The notes: generated by a model not told the origin, from the sequence alone. A stretch of 64,000 nucleotides of DNA from Gonocerus acuteangulatus (GCA_946811695.1 OX328132.1:98574900-98638899); one strand, 5' to 3'; counted from the first letter of the stretch, positions 13,171-25,200 are shown. Numbers and translations are program-made.

Positions 13171-13911
13171 CCCCAAAAAAACATAAATGTGAAATAGAGG
13201 CCAAGTTCCTGGCCCCACAAAGAAACACTCCCTTCCTCAAAAATATCCCCTCCTAAAACCGCCCAAAAACGCCTTACCATTCTACACTCCAAAAAAGTAG
13301 TATGAGTTGGTGTATTAATTCAACCAAAAATATTTGCCAATACAAGAGATGATACAAGAAAGAAATGTCCAAGTTCATTACTTGGAAGACCTCATAGTTA
13401 CTTACTAAGAACAGTAAAGACACTTCAACTGACCTTAAAAAACAACAATAAAAATACTTATATCCAGTTACTAAAATATCACTTTCCACAACCAGGTATA
13501 TTCTTAAACTTGGCAATGTTTAGTTTTTCTCTAAAGATAATTTCGGCACAAAAAAAAAAAAACCATTGCCAAGTTTAAGAATATACCTGGTTGAGGAAAG
13601 TGATATTTTAGTAACTAGATATAAGTATTTTTATTGCTGTTTTTAAAGATCAGTTGAAGTGTCTTTACTGTTCTTAGTAAGTAACTATGAGGTCTTCCAA
13701 GTAATGAACTTGGACATTTCTTTCTTGTATCATCTCTTGTATTGGCAAATATTTTTGGTTGAATTAATACACCAACTCATACTACTTTTTTGGAGTGTAG
13801 AATGGTAAGGCGTTTTTGGGGGGTTTTAGGAGGGGATATTTTTGAGGAAGGGAGTGTTTCTTTGTGGGGGCAGGAACTTGGCCTCTATTTCACATTTATG
13901 TTTTTTTGGGG
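13171..13911. repeat. 348-bp-arm palindrome with 45-bp spacer
   Basis: 13171-13518 and 13564-13911 are near-perfect inverted copies of equal length. The spacer is 13519-13563. Open frames on either strand here mirror one another and have no domain. It may be a foldback element or an inverted duplication; no TIR signature or target duplication was found. Confidence 0.9.
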
Positions 13912-14071
13912 ATCTCATTACTTTTTTCTAAGTATTAAATAGAATTTAGTTGCCGCATACCTACTGGCTTTTGTACTTCAAATAAAACCAGGGTCTTTGG
14001 ATTCTGCATAAGGTTCTCCTTACTGCTTGATATTTGATACCAATAATCAACCTACATACATCTAATCACTA

Positions 14072-14481
14072 GACTAGAAAAGTTAGAAGCTCTTCTAGGT
14101 GACATTACTCTAGAGGACAAATTGATTGCTCTCTTAACTAAACTATTACACTGTAAAACACAGGAACCTCATCCCGAGGATAAAGATCACAATAGGGAAA
14201 GTGCAGAAGGCCTTCTAGAAAAATATAAGAACAAAGACGATAAATTTTGGGTTTGTGATCCTAAACTTTGTAATTTAGATGGCTCGACTTTGAAAAACTT
14301 AGTATCTGCTTTGAAGTATATTCGCAGTGAACTCCTACGACTTTATTTACTACATTTAAGAATGAAGTCACAACTGTTTTTGTTAAGATGCGTCGAAATG
14401 TTTTTTAAAACATCAAATATAGGTTCTCCTTACCAAGACGATTCATTTGATACCCCACATGATGGGTTTCAGAAGGAATGA
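14072..14481 (+). CDS. Unrecognised open segment, possible exon
   Basis: An open frame with no stop runs from about 14047 to 14481. It includes LEKLEALLGDITLEDKL, LLTKLLHCKTQEPHPEDKD and DDKFWVCDPKLCNLDGSTLK. An AG dinucleotide at 14071-14072 could be a splice acceptor. The amino-acid mix is charged and soluble, unlike most chance frames here. There is no ATG at its start, so a first exon is unlikely. I do not recognise the protein. The last 25 codons lie in a sequence that recurs near 16127-16200, so the tail is probably repeat-derived. It may be a real host exon or an old element fragment. Confidence 0.3.
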
Positions 14482-14501
14482 TAGCATTTCGATGGAAAAA
14501 A

Positions 14502-15404
14502 GTCCGTCACGCAGGAGCTGCATAACTAAGCACTTTCCTCAGAATTTGGGTAGTGTAGACTGCTTTCCAGAACAATTTGCTTAAAATATCCTACATAAAT
14601 AACATAAAAACATGAATAGTTCTCTTTTAATTTTGTAATGAAAAACTGTTCAATTATTAATTTGCTTCCAGAGTTATGTTACACACCTACGGTACCTACG
14701 TAATAAATACAAAAAACCTCATATTATCGTATTTTGATCTAACGCAGGAACAGGATACAGGTCCCTCTAGTGGTAGAAAGCGCTCCTTGCGGCGGCTTTG
14801 TGAACCTACGTCTGGCGGGCTTTTCAATTGAAATATATTACGAAGTAACCCCCCCCCCCCTTCCGATTGACCGATTCAGCTCATTTGTACAACACTTCTT
14901 TCTCATGAGTTACCCACGACTTATACCGCGTTTCATTACTATACAGCAGAAATTACGACCGGTATGAGTATATTAGTAATTTGGGTCCGGAGTAAACCCC
15001 CTCTCCTAATGAACCGATTTAGTTTATTTTTAAAACACATATTTACCTGTAGATTACCACTACGAATACCGAGTTTCGTCGAAATATACCAAAAATCACG
15101 GCTGGTAGTGGCGAATTGGTATTGTGGGTCCGGAGTAAACCCCCCCTCCTAATGAACCGATTTAGTTCATTTTTATATCTCACTTTTCTCTCTATATTAC
15201 CACTACGAATACCAAGTTTCGTTGAAATATTACGACTGACATGGTCAAATTAGTGTGTCAAATTAGGGTTCGGGGTAAACCCCCCCCCCTTCTGATGGAC
15301 CGACTTTAGTGGTTAACGAACTCGTTCAATCGTTTTCTACATGAATGCTATATACCAAGTTTCGTGACGAAAAAACAAAAACTCTGGCCGCTATCGTGTT
15401 AACA

Positions 15405-15473
<69 letters not shown>

Positions 15474-15592
15474 TTTAACGGGGATCATTTTCGGTGTCTA
15501 CTAGGTAGGATCGATAAAGATTTGAAGAAATTTTTCAAAAATTCCGTCATGAGTCCAACCTCAATAGCTACTTTCCTTCGGAGGAAAGTGCT
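14502..15592 (-). mobile_element. HINE-like family B element, complete copy 1
   Basis: On the minus strand it starts AGCACTTTCC, with a 5' hairpin (ACTTTCC/GGAAAGT). It ends with the inverted subterminal GGAAAGTGCT followed by a terminal hairpin (GCAG-CTC-CTGC) and GAC. T-runs flank both ends in element orientation. The interior holds a (TA)n tract (15411-15471) and repeated blocks with a GGTTTACTCCGG-like motif and an AACTTGGTAT motif. This layout (5' subTIR, internal microsatellite, inner 3' subTIR, 3' hairpin, T-rich target) is that described for Helentron-associated HINEs; the class assignment is inferred. It matches 57160-58248 in opposite orientation. Confidence 0.75.
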
Positions 15593-15614
15593 AAAAGTAG
15601 AAAACGTCACAGGT

Positions 15615-16110
15615 AATATAACACTCCCGTACCAAGACCTACCTGCGTGCCAAGTTTGGTCAAAATAGGCCAAACGGTGTGAATTTGTATAAGGAACAAA
15701 CATACAGACAGACAGCTGAAAGACCTTTTTTACCTAGCCTAGTGCATTCCCCGGACCAAGGCCTACCTGTGTGCCAAGTTTGGTCAAAATCGGTCAAATC
15801 TGTGAATTTGTGTAAGGAACAAACATGCAGACAGACAGCTGATAGGCGATTTTGACTAGCCTATGACACTACCCGGATAAAGACCGACATGTGTGTCAAA
15901 TTTTGTCAAAATCGGTCAAACGGTGTGTATTTTTATAAGGAACAAACAGACAGACAGCTGATAGACAATTTAACCTAGCCTATGATTCTCCCCGTATCAC
16001 GGCCCATCTGTGTCCCAAGTTTGGTGAAAATCGGTCAAACGGTACGGATTTGTAAGAGGAACAAACATACAGACAGATAGCTGGTATAAGATTTTTACCG
16101 AACCTATATG
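15615..16110 (+). repeat. Four ~120-bp tandem units
   Basis: A unit with CCAAGTTTGGTCAAAATCGG, AACGGTGTG and GGAACAAACA-CAGACAGACAG recurs at 15631, 15755, 15877 and 15996. Units are diverged. The same family recurs at 27.3-27.8 kb. Confidence 0.85.
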
Positions 16111-16126
16111 TGTCTAATTGTTTCTT

Positions 16127-16618
16127 AAAACATCAAATATAGGTTCTTCATACCGAGATAATTCATTTGATACCCCACATCATGGATTTCGGACGTAATG
16201 ATGGGTTTCCGAAGGAAGTACAAAACTGGCACGCCCCCGCCCCGGAAGCGGAGTCAAACACAACTTTTCGCGATTTTTCCCTTTAATAAAGTCTTCATAT
16301 CTATCTTTATGCAAAATTTCAAGTCTCTAGCATAATGGGAAGTGCCTAATAATTTTGATGAGTGAGTGAGTGAGTGAGTGAGTCCTATAAATCCCGATTT
16401 TCGATCGCTTATATCTCAGAAACTATTCGATGTAGATTTATGAAAATTTCTAGTTTTAGTCACATCTAGTAGCATAATACCTGTGTAAAATTTCATAACT
16501 TTATCTTTACCTGGTTCAAACTTATGAGAGGGTAAAAATCGGCTCTCAGACCGCCTGTAATATACACACAGTATGCTTAGGCCGGAACTTGGCCTAGCGC
16601 ACTACCGTGCGCCTAGGT

Positions 16619-16625
<7 letters not shown>
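16127..16625 (+). repeat. Dispersed repeat with (GAGT)n patch
   Basis: It begins with a copy of the sequence at 14405-14480 (ACATCAAATATAGGTTCT... onward). It continues through a GATGAGTGAGTGAGTGAGTG run near 16355. It ends near a short palindrome (CTAGCGCAC/GTGCGCCTAG) at 16601-16615. Comparable GTGAGTGAGT patches occur near 43830. Confidence 0.5.

Positions 16626-16661
<36 letters not shown>
16626..16661. repeat. (CA)n(TA)n microsatellite
   Basis: Short CA run then TA tract. Confidence 0.9.
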
Positions 16662-16662
<1 letters not shown>

Positions 16663-17069
16663 GGTGTTGTTTCATCATTATAATGATAGATCATTTAGGG
16701 CTGGAAAAACACTAAAAAATTAATACGTTACTTATTACCTGCCTTACAATTTTTTTTTTTACCAGGTAAAAATTAAATTCTATACATGGTGTACTATATG
16801 AGCTTTTAAATTTGTTTGCATCAATACCAGAGTCTTTGTACAGAAATTAAATTTAAAATCTATCCGGAAGAAGACAAGAAATTGTAGATAGTGAATAAAA
16901 CATTAAAATGATAGAGTGTGTTTTATTTACACTATTTAAAACTTTCCCCCCAACGACGCCGAGGTTAAACCATGTTTTTATATATTTATTTGTTGGTGTT
17001 CCGCTTCATACCGATATACACCTTACATTTGGTATGCATTAAGTATATACATATTATTACGTTACATTA

Positions 17070-17117
<48 letters not shown>

Positions 17118-18358
17118 TTAAAAATTGTATGATTTCTATAGTAAACATGTTTTTTTTTTTATTAAAGATGAACAATATAAAGAAGAAAAAAAATGTCGCT
17201 CCTGGGGACCGTGTTGAAAAAAATCTTCGTCTCGAATGGGTTAAGACAGTATTGTGTTTCTAATATTTCATTTGAGACAATGTTGCTATGGGAAAAAAAT
17301 ATGATTGCATAGATATAAGAACCAGAATAGACGTCCATAAAAGAGAAAAGAAAAACTCACATAAAAATGTATATATTTATTTATTTTTTGGTGTCATTAC
17401 TTTTCAACATGTTTAATCATTTAAACTTCTTTTTGTTAATAGGGGCTCGGATATAGTTCATCATACGATTCAACAATAGTGAGGGATTAGAGTTATTGGC
17501 TTATGGGTTCTCAAATGTGGACAGTTTTAGTCTGCATATCCTTACAAAATTATCTGTTTGACTTCAAAAGCTGCTAAACATATGGTACTTAAATTCTTCA
17601 GACGCTGTGCGCCATAAACGGCTAATTATATATTACATTTAAACGCGTGTTCATTTATTTAACCTAGAATATTAGCCAGCTGAAAATTGAGTTCTGTATA
17701 AATAATGAAATGTTTCTGAAGGCTAGTTAAGATCAGAGCTGATATTGCCCAGAGGATTACATTTATAGGAGATTGCTTTATGGGTCTCAGAAAGGAAAGC
17801 CTTCATTTAATCTTTATCTGGAATGCGGAATTTATTCCGGACGAATTCGGAGATACCAACCGTCCCTTTGATCCAGACTCTAGGACTCCTCATTTTTTAT
17901 AATTACCTTCTAAGCCCCAAAAATATAAAGGCATCCGCTTAAGCAATTTTTTTTTCAGTTTTAAAAATTTATAAAATCTTAGTTTTGTTTATTTATGCTG
18001 GGATTAAACATCATTACGTTATAATTAGTAGAAAAAGCGTTTTAGATAGGGCTTGAGTTTAATGTAATTATCAAGAAATAATTCTAACCAATAACTGAGG
18101 AAACAAAAAGTGTTCAAAGTGCCGACTACTTTTAATTTCCAGATAATCTCACTTTTTATTTACTTATCTCAATAAACGTTTCTTGTTCAGACACTCGTTT
18201 TTGGCAACACATTTATCATCTAAAAATGCGTCAAAAATATTGAATGAATAAATTCATGTAAAATTTTGTACTTATCTATAAAGAAATCTCTCTTTTTAGA
18301 AGGAATAAATATTGACCAGGAATGTACATAGTTTTTGACATAAAATAGTTATTTCAAT

Positions 18359-18361
<3 letters not shown>
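16662..18361. other. AT-rich spacer with a (TA)n tract at 17074-17115
   Basis: No protein domain, RNA gene or repeat boundary recognised. Chance frames through the TA tract encode alternating I/Y only. Confidence 0.4.

Positions 18362-18416
<55 letters not shown>
18362..18416. repeat. (TA)n microsatellite
   Basis: TA tract without a recognised element around it. Confidence 0.95.
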
Positions 18417-18420
<4 letters not shown>

Positions 18421-18717
18421 GTAAAATTATTTCCTTAAACTTGGCAAGAGCTTGAAAATAAAAATAATATATAAGTATATGCGAGTATTAGTGAAAATAG
18501 AGAATAAACAAATAAGAGCAGTTTTTAGATTTTCATACATTTTCTTAAATATTTTAAAAACGGTTTGGTAATCGTAGTAAATAGTAGACAATCATTAATA
18601 AGGATAATAAATGTGAGTGAATCCGAGTTTTTAGTCGGGAAAATGTGAGCTTAAAATTCCCATATGTTGGTTTCATCGGTTTCAATCGTTTTTTTTTTTC
18701 CAATGTTTTCTCATTTT

Positions 18718-18843
18718 AGCGCGGTTCCTCCCTCCCCCATAGGGAGGAACCCCGCTTATAAGGTTGATCTCATGACGCAGTCCAGAAGTGCCGACTAGAA
18801 AATTTTGCGTTAGAAGAGACCGAAAATGATGGAGGTTCAAATT

Positions 18844-18906
<63 letters not shown>

Positions 18907-19700
18907 CTGATCGCTCTCTAGGTAAAAGACGAATGGTCCGATTTTGATGAAATTTGGCACAAAAATCCGTCGTCAAATTTGAAAGGTAAAGTTCGTTAAC
19001 CAGCAACATCCGTCCTCTGGAAGATGGTGTTTGGGGCGAAATTCGCGCAAAAAAAAATCGTAACGCTTACGTTTTTGAGTTCATAAGCTTGTAAGCACTC
19101 GTTTTATAGGCTTCTTGGGGTAGGAAAACGAATGAAACCATTTTCAAGGCGATAGCTTTAACCGTTTTCGAGAAAATTTGAAAAATAATTTTTGAATAAC
19201 GTTTTTGGTTTGGTTACTTTGAATCATGGGATTCAGTTGAAACATTTTTTGCATGTTCTACTTTCATTAAAACTGATATGTTGAAATTTTTGTTACGTTT
19301 GGAGTTAAGAAAGGGTTGGAATAAAATATTTTATTAACAGACATAAAAAGTTTTGGTAACTTTGTATACTTTCCTTAATGTCTTGGAAAAGGTAGAGAAT
19401 CTTGGTAAACGGAAGATTACCATTAGATGGCTTACTAAATGCTCTACAAAAAAGGTTCTGATGAAAGTTTTGATTAGACGATGTCAATCGGAGAAATAAG
19501 TGCTTAAAACTTTAAAGTAATTGATTTCGCTTTTTCAAAATGTTCTTTTTGTCTGTTTTTATTCCTCCTTATTTTTTAACTGCTTAAAGTTGGATAATGT
19601 ATTTGATAATAAATCAGGTTAAGAAAAATAAGAAAAACAATTTAATCTTAGAGATATGCATTTCCAAGATATAGCTTTTCAACTGCCTAGCGGGGTCCCT
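18718..19700 (+). mobile_element. HINE-A copy, 3'-truncated
   Basis: It begins AGCGCGGTTCCTCCC after a TTTT run. The 5' hairpin (GGTTCCTCCC/GGGAGGAACC) is followed by the conserved GACGCAGTCC and AAGTGCCGACTAGAAAA blocks. Next come a (TA)n tract (18846-18902) and the TCCGATTTTGATGAAATTTG block. The inner 3' subTIR and terminal hairpin are absent; the similarity fades near 19700. Confidence 0.8.
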
Positions 19701-19739
19701 ACTAGGGCGGGTTGGCCTATCTAGGTAAGATCGTAAATA

Positions 19740-19887
19740 AGACCTTTCTTGAAAGTAAAGATGGAACTGTCAACATTGGTCCTCCTCTGCCTCCCGGCAC
19801 TTTCAATGCTGACGAAGGCTACCAATGAGAAGCTGAAACGTCCTAAATATAGATTTTTTAACAAAAATCGTATTGAGTTTTCTTTAG
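19740..19887 (+). repeat. Hammerhead-bearing repeat, left part
   Basis: This holds the CTGACGA...GAAACGTC motif (see separate entry) followed by AATATAGATTTTTTAAC. It is the left half of a repeat whose right half (CCGAATCCCAACC onward) resumes at 25019, after the 5.1-kb element inserted at TTAG. Related repeats occur at 51.6-52.15 kb. Confidence 0.6.
19795..19855 (+). ncRNA. Hammerhead-ribozyme-like motif
   Basis: The core is CTGACGA (19809-19815), a short stem II (AGGCT ... AGCT with one unpaired base), GAAAC (19835-19839) and the cleavage triplet GTC (19840-19842). This matches the CUGANGA/GAAA/NUH hammerhead core. Helix III is just AC/GU with no loop, so it would need a dimer. Helix I is weak. 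Activity is not shown. Confidence 0.5.
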
Positions 19888-20066
19888 GGGTCAATCCATA
19901 TCAAATCATCCAGAAAAATAGTGAAATGAAACCCATGTCCTCAGAATTGCCTGAAACTTTTTATTTGTTGAACTGGTCATTCTAATGATATATTCCAAAT
20001 TTTAGTTAGATATCTTCAATACTTTTTGAGTTATGAATTTTTAAAGTTGTCTATAAAACTTGTTTT

Positions 20067-20224
20067 AGCGCGGTTCCTCCCTCCCCCATAGGGAGGAACC
20101 CCGCTTATAGCGTTGATACAATGAAACAATCCGGAAGTGCCGACTAGAAAATTTCGCGTTTCAGAACCCCTAGAGACCGAAAATAACGGTGGTTCAAATT
20201 TGTATATATATATATATATGTATA

Positions 20225-20255
<31 letters not shown>

Positions 20256-21545
20256 TTGTCTGTTCGCTCTCTAGCTAGAAGACGAATGGTCCGATTTTGA
20301 TGAAATTTGGTACAAAAATCCTTCGTCCAATTTGAAAGGTCAAGTTCGTTAACCAGCAAAATCCGCCTACTGGAAGGAGGCGTTTGGGGCGAAATTCGCG
20401 CAAAAAAAATCGTAACGCTTACGTTTTTGAGTTCATAAGCTTCTAAGTACTCGTTTTATATGATTCCTGGGCTAGGAAAACGAATGAAACCATTTTCAAG
20501 GCGATAGCTTTAACCGTTTTCGAGAAAATTGGAAAAATATTTTTTGAATACCGTTTTTGGTTTGGGTACTTAGAATCATGGGATTCAGTTGAAACATTTT
20601 CTGCATGTTCTACTTTCATCAAAACTAATATGTTGAAATTTTGGTTACGTTTGGAGTTAAGGAAGGGTTAGAATAAAATATTTTATTAACAGACTTAAAA
20701 AGTTTTGGTAACTTTGTATATTTTCCTTAATATCTTGAAAAAGGTTGAGAATCTTGGTAAACGGAAGAATACCATTAGAAAGCTTACTAAATGCTCTACA
20801 AAAAAGGTTCTGATGAAAGTTTTGATTAGGCGATGTAAATCGGAGAAATAAGTGCTTAAAACATTAAAGTAATTGATTTTGCTTATTCGAACTGTTCTTT
20901 TTGTCTGTTTTTATTCCTTGTTATTTTTTAATTGCTTATAGTTGGATAATGTATTTTACAATAAAAAAGATTAAGCAAAATAAGAAAAACAATTCATTGT
21001 TAGAAATATAGCTTGCCAAGAGAAAAAGATTCGATGACGTCTTTTGAATATTTTCAATTGCCTTTATGCTGTTGGTTTTTTTATTTTATTTTTTAATTGA
21101 CTTTATCTGTAGAATTATTACTATAGTAAAAGAACACAGGAATGTGTGAAAATATTTGATATTTTCCAATTCATTGAAACGTATGAAATGAAGTATCGGT
21201 AGAAGAGGATTCTAGGGTCTTGCGGACCTGACCCCAGGTATACCATAGCCATAAAACCCTTTCAACAAAGGCCGAGGAAAATATTATCTGTTTCTATTCT
21301 ATGCTTTTCAAATGAGAATAGGGATATGAAGGGCTAGCGCCTTGGATTCATAAGCGGGAGATGGTGGGTTCGATTCCCAACCTCCGGCAGGAATTTTATC
21401 ATCCCACTGCTAGCTGGTGAAATTCCTCGCTACACCCTGGATGTCGGCGCTAATGACCTAGATGTAGACGTGCCTTAAAAAAAAACAAAAAAAAACAAAA
21501 AAAACTGGAACCGCGCTAAGATGACGCAGTTCCTGCGAGTCGGAC
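20067..21545 (+). mobile_element. HINE-A element, complete copy with SINE
   Basis: It starts AGCGCGGTTCCTCCC after TTTT. It ends with the inverted subTIR GGAACCGCGCT (21508-21518), then the terminal hairpin GCAG-TTC-CTGC and GGAC before a T-run. The interior has the 5' hairpin, a (TA)n tract (20201-20256) and the TCCGATTTTGATGAAATTTG block. A SINE (21332-21500) sits just inside the 3' subTIR. The opposite arm of the host palindrome has the unoccupied site as a plain five-T run, so the insertion is directly visible. The architecture matches Helentron-associated HINEs; no Rep/helicase frame is present. Confidence 0.8.
21332..21500 (+). repeat. tRNA-derived SINE (family 1) inside HINE-A
   Basis: A B-box GGTTCGATTCC, preceded by CTAGCGCC and GGGAGATGG, is followed by a body with AATTCCTCGCTACACCCTGG, GATGTCGGCGCTAATG and an A-rich tail. 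The first part of the tRNA head is deleted relative to 33530-33704. Confidence 0.85.
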
Positions 21546-21811
21546 TTTTTTGATTTTACTGACGGTTTAAGTCAAAGCGACTTTCATTTACTAAAAAAAT
21601 CATTACTCTGTTAATGTTAATGATATCTCAATGGGATTTTCACCAAAATAATGACAATTATATTTTGAATATAGAAAAAATATATTTACTATCTGTTATG
21701 TTTCTGGTTGCTAAGTATATTTATTTAAAAACAAAATTTTAATTTAAAATAAATGAAAAACATAAAAAATTCAAAAATCGATAAAAATAAAATCAAGTTC
21801 TTTTTTCATAG

Positions 21812-23406
21812 AATGAATGAAAGTAAATTTTATTTTATACCTTTACAGAAATATATAACAAAGTAATAACTGAACAATTTACATTGGCTTGGAGAGTGTC
21901 CATCAGCCTGAGTGCATGTAAGCATTAATTAATTAAAAATTAAAAATAAAAATAATTAAAATAAAAACTTATATACTCCTTTTTACCGAAAACTTACAAA
22001 AAGAAAAAAGATATTCAAACAGAGAAAATGAAAATAACAATAAAAAAAAATAAACAAAACAAAGTTATAAATAATGATTAAATAGCGAACAGAGCACTAA
22101 TACGTGGAGACAAAATTATAAAACTTTAAATTAATAATTAAACTGACTAATAAGAAATCGCCTGTATTTGACCGCATTATTTAAATATTTATAAAGTGTG
22201 TCCCAGTTCCTTCCGTCTAGGATTGACTTAACATCCTCCGACGAGAGGAGATCCTTGCTGTAATGTAATCTTCTTAACTCCTTCAGTACAGGACATCGAG
22301 CTATGAAGTGGAGAGTGTCTTCTTCCTCTTGAAGATTGCACATGGAGCAGTGTGCACATCCCTCTGTACGCCATGGCCTACTGTTCAGATGCAGCATCTC
22401 TGTTCTAGCTTTCATGATCAAGCGGATTGCGTAGAGGGACCTGTCATCTGACATGTAGGAAACGGCTACATCGGTGTGATTCAGCTTATTGTAAAGGAGA
22501 TGATATTGTGACGCCTGAGACAGTTCAGCCCATCGCCTCTGCTCGAAATTAGCGAGTGACAGCAGTATCCTGGAACTTACTTCTTTCATTAATGCAGGGT
22601 CACCGCTCGTCCAGCTGTCCATGCTTTCCCCAGCTCTGGCGAATAGCTTCTCCCATTCCCTGAGCAACCAGCCTTTTTTCCCTACAATCTCGTCTAACAA
22701 TCTACCAGGCAGCCTACGTCTCGGTAGTGTCAGCAGTCGTTGGATGTATTCGAGATGAATCTTCAGGGTGTACAGGAAAATAGATTGCCTACCAGTTTCC
22801 AGGTATATGGCGTAGTTCGGGGTGTATGTTGGCAACCCGAAGAGCCGCTTTACGAAAGATCTTTGGACAGTCTCAACAGCTCCAAACTCCTTCTATCCCC
22901 AAACTTGAGAGCCATAACAAAGAGAGGCTCGTGTCACTGCATCGAATACTTGGAACTTTGCGGAGATTGGGACTTCATGCTTCCTAATAAATCGGTTCCA
23001 CACAGAATGCAGGGCATATTTGGCGACCCGAACCTTTTCATCGAAATGCTTAGTCATTGACAACCTAGGCGTGAGGATAACTCCAAGATATTTATATTCG
23101 TTTACAACTTCTACCTCTTGGTCACCAAGCCTCCACTCCTCGTTCCTGGCTGGCCTCCCACCATTCCGAAATATCATTATCTTGGATTTCTTCAGATTGA
23201 TTGTCAGGTTCCAAATTCGACAGTAATCCTCCAGTTTATTTATCATGAACTGTAGAGAGTTCTTGTCTTCACTCAGAAGAACTATGTCCTCCGCATACAT
23301 AAGGCATGACACACGACCGTCTAGAATTCGCACTCCTCCGCTGAGCTCCTCAGGCAAATCATTTATATAAGCAGAAAATAAAAGAGGACTCAATAAACAG
23401 CCTTGC
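21812..23406 (-). pseudogene. 5'-truncated LINE, reverse transcriptase C-terminal half
   Basis: On the minus strand the insertion starts inside the reverse-transcriptase domain at QGCLLSPLLFSAYINDLPEE. It has the catalytic motif YAED (a YADD variant), then NLKKSKIMIF and YKYLGV. A stop codon at 22890-22892 interrupts the frame, which then resumes unchanged through KRLFGLPTY to a C-terminal zinc knuckle (CSMCN ... HFIARC) and a stop at 22131. The 3' region ends in ATTC repeats. The target duplication CTTTTTTCATAG / CTTTTTCATAG flanks it (21800-21811, 23407-23417). The missing 5' half and the stop make it inactive. The clade (CR1, Jockey or I-like) is not resolved from the fragment. Confidence 0.88.
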
Positions 23407-23489
23407 CTTTTTCATAGATACACTCTATTACTATTAATAAACTATTAGATTTTAAAAGAAAAACACTGGGATTTTGCTGTTAAGTTTCT

Positions 23490-23503
23490 TTTTTTTTTTT
23501 TTT

Positions 23504-23535
<32 letters not shown>

Positions 23536-23600
23536 TTTTTTTTTGTGCCTCTACTGCTAAGGTCATTAGCACCAGTTTTTATTCATTTATTTTATTGCTG
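23490..23600 (-). repeat. Poly-T run with a SINE tail fragment
   Basis: A long interrupted T run ends at GTGCCTCTACTGCTAAGGTC, the tail end of SINE family 1 on the minus strand. The opposite palindrome arm lacks the SINE core here. Confidence 0.6.
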
Positions 23601-25018
23601 TTAAGTATTCCTAGATCAATCAAATAATATAAATTTTTTTAATAATTAAGGATTAATAAAAAAAACACCAGAAAATGTTGAAAAAAAATTAATATTATAG
23701 GTAAATAGCTTGATAGTTAAAACATTTCACACTAAAGCTCTGAACAGTAAAAAAAAAAAAAGTTGGTTTATTCAAAATTTAAAGAGAGACATAAAAAGCA
23801 CCGCCCAAGAAAATTATTAATGCAATAAATCAAACTGTGTTCTTTGAAGGAAGGCTGTAAGAACTAATGGTTTGAAGAGATACATGCTGGAGATGGAGTG
23901 GTGAAGTCAAGTTGAGACTTGAAGTTTTCCTGTAGCAACAAGCATCTGACATGCAAGCCAGATAAAGGCTGATTGTATTTGCCTATTTACATTCATCATC
24001 ATTATTATACATTCCTTTAAATAAATCTGAGGTAGTTGAAAAATTAAATTTCCTACAAATGTGTAAACAATAAATAATAAACAACATTTAAAATTTTTGT
24101 TACACATTTTATTTTTCCTTATTTTACCTACTTAGTTAAAATTAAATTGTATTTTTTTTTAAATGTTTGTTTTTGTACTATATTTACAAAATGGTTTCTT
24201 TATAGAATATCTTGAAATTGAATCATCAAATACTTATATTTTCAATTACTTACTATGATATGATTAAAGTCTCACATCATAGTATGTTTACGTTTTGATC
24301 AATTTTAAAATCAAATGCTTTAGAACTCATTTTATATTCAAGCTAGCTCTTACACAATAGTTTAATTACTCTAGTACCAACTTAAGTTAATATTAAGATT
24401 AACCTACGTAATAATAAATGTAGCTTCAGTATACTTATATTAATCCTTAATTATTAAAAAAAAAAGTAGATGCACAAAAAAAACAACAAAAAAAACAAAA
24501 AAACTTAACAGCAAAATCCCAGAGTTTTTCTTTTAAAATCTAATAGTTTATACATTTAAGAGTGTATCTATGAAAAAAGAACTTGATTTTATGGAGCGCC
24601 TTTTATTTTTATCGATTTTTGAAATTTTTATGTTTTTCATTTATTTTAAATTAAAATTTTGTTTTTAAATAAATATACGTAGCAACCAGAAACATAACAG
24701 ATAGTAAATATATTTTTTCCATATTCAAAATATAATTGTGATTATTTAGGTGAAAATCCCATTGAGATATCATTAACATTAACAGAGTAATGATTTTTTT
24801 AGTAAATGAAAGTCGCATTGACTTAAACCGTCAGTAAAATCAAAAACAAGTTTTATAGACAATTTTAAAAATTCATAACTCAAAAAGTATTGAAGATATC
24901 TAACTAAAATTCGGAATGTATCATTAGAATGACCAGTTCAACAAATAAAAAAAGTTTCAGGCAATTCTGAGGACATTGGTTTCATGGCCTGGATGATCTG
25001 ATATGGACTGACCCTTAG

Positions 25019-25200
25019 CCGAATCCCAACCATTCCATCTTTACTTATCACCTCGACGGCTAACTATCTAATCTTCATGCTTTCTAGAAATGTGGACCCA
25101 AAATAATAACAGCTTCTATTTTAATAATTTTAAATGAGTCTAGAGATAAGAACGGAACCGCACTTAGATGATGCAGTTCCTGCGAGTCGGACTTTTTTAA
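25019..25200 (+). repeat. Hammerhead-repeat right part and HINE-A 3' terminus
   Basis: 25019-25085 (CCGAATCCCAACC, CACCTCGACGGC) continues the repeat broken by the palindrome. At 25151-25190 a lone HINE-A 3' end follows: GGAACCGCACT, then a GCAG-TTC-CTGC hairpin, GTCGGAC and T6. Confidence 0.6.

Larger units (their letters stand above)
19888..25014. mobile_element. Palindromic TIR element with nested insertions
   Basis: The ends are GGGTCAATCCATATCA at left and its near-complement ending at 25014. TTAG flanks each end (19884-19887 and 25015-25018). The arms match in inverse orientation: 19888-20066, 21546-21811 and 23407-23490 on the left correspond to about 24460-25014 on the right. Removing the HINE-A and LINE insertions leaves an element of about 1.9-2 kb. 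No transposase is seen. The right arm preserves the empty sites of both insertions. Confidence 0.75.

Noticed and set aside
19749..19985. Frame resembling a signal peptide (MELSTLVLLCLPALSML)
   Set aside because: It covers the hammerhead repeat and runs across the TTAG insertion boundary into the palindromic element.
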